In this document: in pieces, positions 1-64,000 of the stretch
How positions within the stretch are numbered: the first letter of the stretch is position 1
Layout of the letters: each line of letters begins with the position of its first letter
Origin: Latrodectus hesperus
Lineage: Eukaryota > Arthropoda > Arachnida > Araneae > Theridiidae
Assembly (NCBI GenBank): GCA_037975125.1
Contig: CM075858.1
Span: 66,626,140-66,690,139 of the forward strand
Direction of reading: 5' to 3'
DNA: 64,000 nucleotides
Made by a program: the position numbers and the translations under genes
The notes under the pieces: generated by a model
What the model was told of the DNA's origin: nothing
Seen by the model: the letters and a program-made list of their open reading frames with translations, nothing else
The model's database searches: none

Positions 1-136
1 AAAATGATTAAAGTAGTTTCATGTAATTTGATCCTCTTCTATTGTCCTGTCATAAGTATCCAAGATTTTAATGCAGAAGAAGGAAAATGATATATACAAT
101 AATCTGAGTTCTACAATACTTCACTCCATTTTTACA

Positions 137-142
137 TTTATT
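137..142 (-). terminator. Poly(A) signal AATAAA of the TEP gene
   Basis: The minus strand reads AATAAA 9 nt after the stop codon. It is the first canonical signal downstream, which would imply a very short 3' UTR; a more distal signal outside the window is possible. Confidence 0.5.
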
Positions 143-150
143 CTTCAAGT

Positions 151-61057
<60,907 letters not shown>

Positions 61058-61264
61058 CTAAAAGCAACAGAAATTAAAAATTAATTAATTAAGTAATTAA
61101 AGTAATATGGAATATAAAATTGAAGCTATTTATTCCATCTACAGCATTAATATAAATCTATAACAGCATCTATAGTATCTATAGCTAAGGTATTTTTATA
61201 TTCTTGGTAAATGTATGTGTGTTAACTTGTTAGTTTATTGCAACAAAATGAAAATTATAAAATT

Positions 61265-61860
61265 TAGATGTCGCCACATTGAAACAATAGAGAGTTTAAA
61301 TATTCGAATTTAAAGTTTGTGCTAGTTTGTAAACAACTATGATTTAATGATTCCAATGTCTTTATTACATCTTCAAACTGCATGGTGATAAAACACAAAA
61401 GAAAAAGTTGTAATCATTGATTCCATATCAAAACAATAGTGGATTTAAATAATAGAATTCAATTTAAAAAAGATTTGTTCTAAAAAATTATTTTTAATCT
61501 GAAACTTATTCATTTTTAAAGACCTAACTTATTTTAGCTTGTTTTTCTTGCATTGACGACAAATCAGAGACAAAAAAGGTTTTCAGGTTTTGGTACCATA
61601 TCATAGCAATAGTGGATTTAAATTGTGAAATTCGAATTTAAGGTTTGTTTTGAAATTTCTAAGCACTTATAATTCAATGATTCTTGTGTCTATGAAAATA
61701 TGTTCAAATTAGTTGGGTGCCAACCAATTACAAGTAAAAAAAAGAAGTAAACTTTGAAGTTATATCAAATTAAATGTCAATTTAAACAGCAAAATTGAAT
61801 TAAACTTTTGATGTGAATTTTCTGATCATCTAATTCAATGATTCAAGTATCACATAACAT
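61265..61860. repeat. Diverged tandem repeat, about four units of about 165 bp
   Basis: ACAATAGTGGATTTAAAT-like words recur near 61285, 61432 and 61608, with a weaker match near 61775, and TTCAATGATTC-like words near 61344, 61675 and 61830 keep the same offset. It lies just upstream of the first recognisable exon. Confidence 0.6.
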
Positions 61861-61923
61861 TTAAACGGAAACAAAACGTAATTCTTCATTCTTAAGTTTA
61901 TCCGAAGTATCATGAAATAAATA

Positions 61924-63451
61924 CACTGCTCAAAACAATGAAAGGATATCGTAAGTTATACATAAAATAAAGATATAAACGAAATTTTTTTTGCTGAAAA
62001 TGAAAGAAGAGAATCACAAATGAAAACTTTTCTGATTTTCAAAATGTGGAGTATGCTAATTTTGAGTTCGACGTCAAAAACGTCACTTCAGCGGCAGCGA
62101 ATGAAATTTGACTTTCAACTGAATAAAAGACAATGAATACAAGGATGATCGGTATTCAGTGACTGCTTTGTTTTGATGAGAACGATGTCTCAGCGAAGTC
62201 ATTTAACCGATTCAGAAGCTTGGAGAGTTGTTGGTAGGTTAGAAGGGGGCCAAACTCAAGCCGGAGTAGCACAACCCATTGGAGTGTTACAAAGTGTGAT
62301 TTCCAGGATCTGGAACGGTTTTTTGGAGATTGGAAGTGCAGGCCGAAGACTAGGGCAAGGTCGTAGATGGGTAACAACACCCAATGAAGATCAATATTTA
62401 AGGTTAACGGCTCGAAGACACCGAAATATGAACGCTACTCTTCACCAACAACACCTTCGCTCGGCTACTGACACCACGGTTTCAACTCAGACTGTCCCAA
62501 ACCGGCTCCATGTTGTAGATTTGTATGCTCACCGACCAATGGTATCTGTTAAACTAACATCAAGGCATCGTCGCGACCGCAGGGAGTGGGGAACAGAGCA
62601 TGTGAACTGGAGGAGAAATAAATGGAGCAATGTTCTTTTTTGACCAGTCCCGTTTTTCTGTTCATCCTGATAATAGGCGTATTTTCATCTGGAGGGACCG
62701 TGGCAGTAGGAATAATCCAGCGTTCGTGCACGAAAATGCCAGATTTGGTGGTGGGGAAGTGTTGGTGTATGGTGGCATCTCCATTGACGGGAGCACAGAC
62801 CTCTATATCATTCGAGATGGACCTCTGACTGGTCGCCGATATAAGGATGAGATCCTCAGACCTATTGTAGTCCCTTACACTGCAGCAATCGGAGATGACT
62901 TCATTTTAATGGACGATAACTGCAGGCCACATCGTGCTAACCTGGTGGAGGATTTCCTTTTCAAGGAAGGAATCATACGAATGGAATGGCCAGAGTGTTC
63001 TCCAGGCATGAATCCAATAGAGCACGTTTGGGACGCTCTAGGAAGACGATTTGTTGGCCATCAACCAACCCCCCAAACCCACCAAGAACTGGAAAGAGCT
63101 CTTCTGGAAGAGTGGGACACAATACCACAACTCTTGATTAATAGCCTCATTGACTCCACGCCTCAAAGATGTTCAACGTTACTGGCCGTCCGTGGAAACC
63201 ATACCCCGTACTGAAAATGACTTCCTTTGAAGACAACACCTTTTTTTATTATTTTTTTCTCATATGTACAAATTGTGCTTTTTTCCTTTTGTACACAAAT
63301 GTGCAATAAAAAGCATTTTTTCTGCCAAACATGTGTAATTTATTCTAATATAACCTGCTACGTCTGTCGACCACGTATCAATCAGCTAAAAAGTTTCCCA
63401 GCCACAAGATCCACCTAAAACCACAATATCCTTTAATTGTTTTGAGCAGTG
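61924..63451 (+). mobile_element. Tc1/mariner-superfamily element, 1,528 bp, nearly intact
   Basis: Terminal inverted repeats of about 27 bp (CACTGCTCAAAACAAT at the left; complement at the right, one mismatch after 16 bp), bounded by TA at 61922-61923 and 63452-63453. It contains a single transposase gene with one frameshift. It is the least decayed DNA transposon in the window and is antisense to the host gene, if the gene extends over it. Confidence 0.95.
62176..63214 (+). pseudogene. DD34E Tc1-like transposase with one homopolymer frameshift
   Basis: About 345 residues over two overlapping frames. The first (to 62643) has MSQRSHLTDSEAWRVVGRLE, a helix-turn-helix, GRRWVTTPNEDQYL hinge and SNVLF; the second (from about 62636) has FDQSRFSVHP with the first Asp, GGISIDGSTDL, DDFILMDDNCRPHRA (second Asp) and NPIEHVWD with Glu 34 residues later. 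The break is in the six-T run at 62636-62641. The usual DES at the first Asp is DQS here. It ends TGA at 63214. Confidence 0.94.
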
Positions 63452-63453
63452 TA

Positions 63454-64000
63454 CTACAAAAATAAACCAATTTTTTAAGCATCAAATATAATGAAACAAT
63501 TTTTTTAAAGTTAAATATACTACTTTTTCCCTCACATTAAAAAAAGGGTTATATACATTGAAATATGGAATCTGTTTTCTTGTATTAATCATGGCTATAT
63601 AAAAATAAGGAAAATTTTTTTTATTGAAAATGGTCGATAGGATTATAAGTAAATATCGGATAAACTTATTTGACATCAATGTTTAATCTTAAGTAATTAA
63701 CTTAAGAGTTTAAGGTATACTATATTTATTTTACAAATATAATAAAATTATTATATTAGAATTTTATTTGAAAAATGTGGAGGATAACCTAATAGTTTAA
63801 AATTGTTGTACAGCACTTTTTTAACATCTATAATGTTGTATTATCTGAGAGGGATTTATTAGATGATGGACCGTATTCATCTGCCAATAAGAAAAATAAT
63901 CTACCTTAGAAAATTCTCAAGTCCTCACCTAAGAGATTGCATAAAATAAACTGAAGCGATATAACAACCACCCTTTTGCTTCAACTACTAAATCATAATA
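63454..64000. other. Right edge, no recognised exon
   Basis: AT-rich. No MG1-MG3 exon of the TEP gene can be supported here. Confidence 0.5.

Noticed and set aside
63842..63935. Possible upstream TEP exon near the right edge (TTGGCAG on the minus strand)
   Set aside because: The following peptide does not match MG1-MG3 motifs and meets a stop soon.

Overview
This window looks like spider (araneomorph, probably orb-weaver) nuclear DNA. It is strongly AT-rich, full of long (TA)n tracts and transposons, and has one large gene with kilobase introns. The host protein is of arthropod type, and the Gag of the resident Ty3/gypsy element has an MKAGQEE heptad array that I associate with araneid spider elements. 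The species call is inference. No bacterial-type genes, CRISPR arrays or rRNA genes were seen.

One host gene on the minus strand fills the window: 27 exons from 61057 down to 151. It encodes about 1,514 C-terminal residues of a thioester-containing protein (TEP; alpha-2-macroglobulin / complement C3 / CD109 family). Every proposed junction has GT and AG, and all phases join. The only break is one missing base in a homopolymer in exon 24. In order, the exons encode MG4-MG6, a basic processing site (RKKR), a bait-like segment without an anaphylatoxin cysteine cluster, MG7, CUB, the thioester domain with GCGEQ, the MG8 receptor-binding domain, a long acidic linker and a C-terminal netrin-like (C345C/NTR) domain. 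The stop codon and an AATAAA signal lie at the left edge. The signal peptide and MG1-MG3 must lie to the right of the window. The C3-like processing site and C-terminus combined with an A2M-like Asn at the catalytic position make this an unusual family member.

The introns hold the rest. From left to right: a Tc1-like element with perfect 25-bp ends (11.9-13.4 kb); a 19-bp perfect hairpin (14.6 kb); a tRNA-derived SINE with target duplication (14.9 kb); a 3 x 120-bp array (15.4 kb); LINE debris (17.9 kb); a 200-bp array copying the 3' half of exon 17 (20.1-20.75 kb); a modular SINE (24.4 kb); a tandem array split by a non-autonomous hAT element (24.9-26.0 kb); a 55-bp retro-insert (26.45 kb); a pogo/Tigger-like relic carrying a 17-unit minisatellite (29.2-30.3 kb); an IR/DR-type Tc1 element (33.8-35.5 kb); further SINEs (38.3-39.4 kb); a 6.1-kb Ty3/gypsy retrotransposon in sense orientation with intact pol (43.2-49.2 kb); mariner fragments (49.7-50.6 kb); a LINE tail (51 kb); a second Tigger relic (52.2-53.0 kb); a 6 x 96-bp array (54.6-55.2 kb); a 79-bp hairpin array (58.2-58.6 kb); and a nearly intact DD34E Tc1 element (61.9-63.5 kb). 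Every DNA-transposon transposase lies antisense to the host gene; the gypsy element and the LINE remnants lie in sense.
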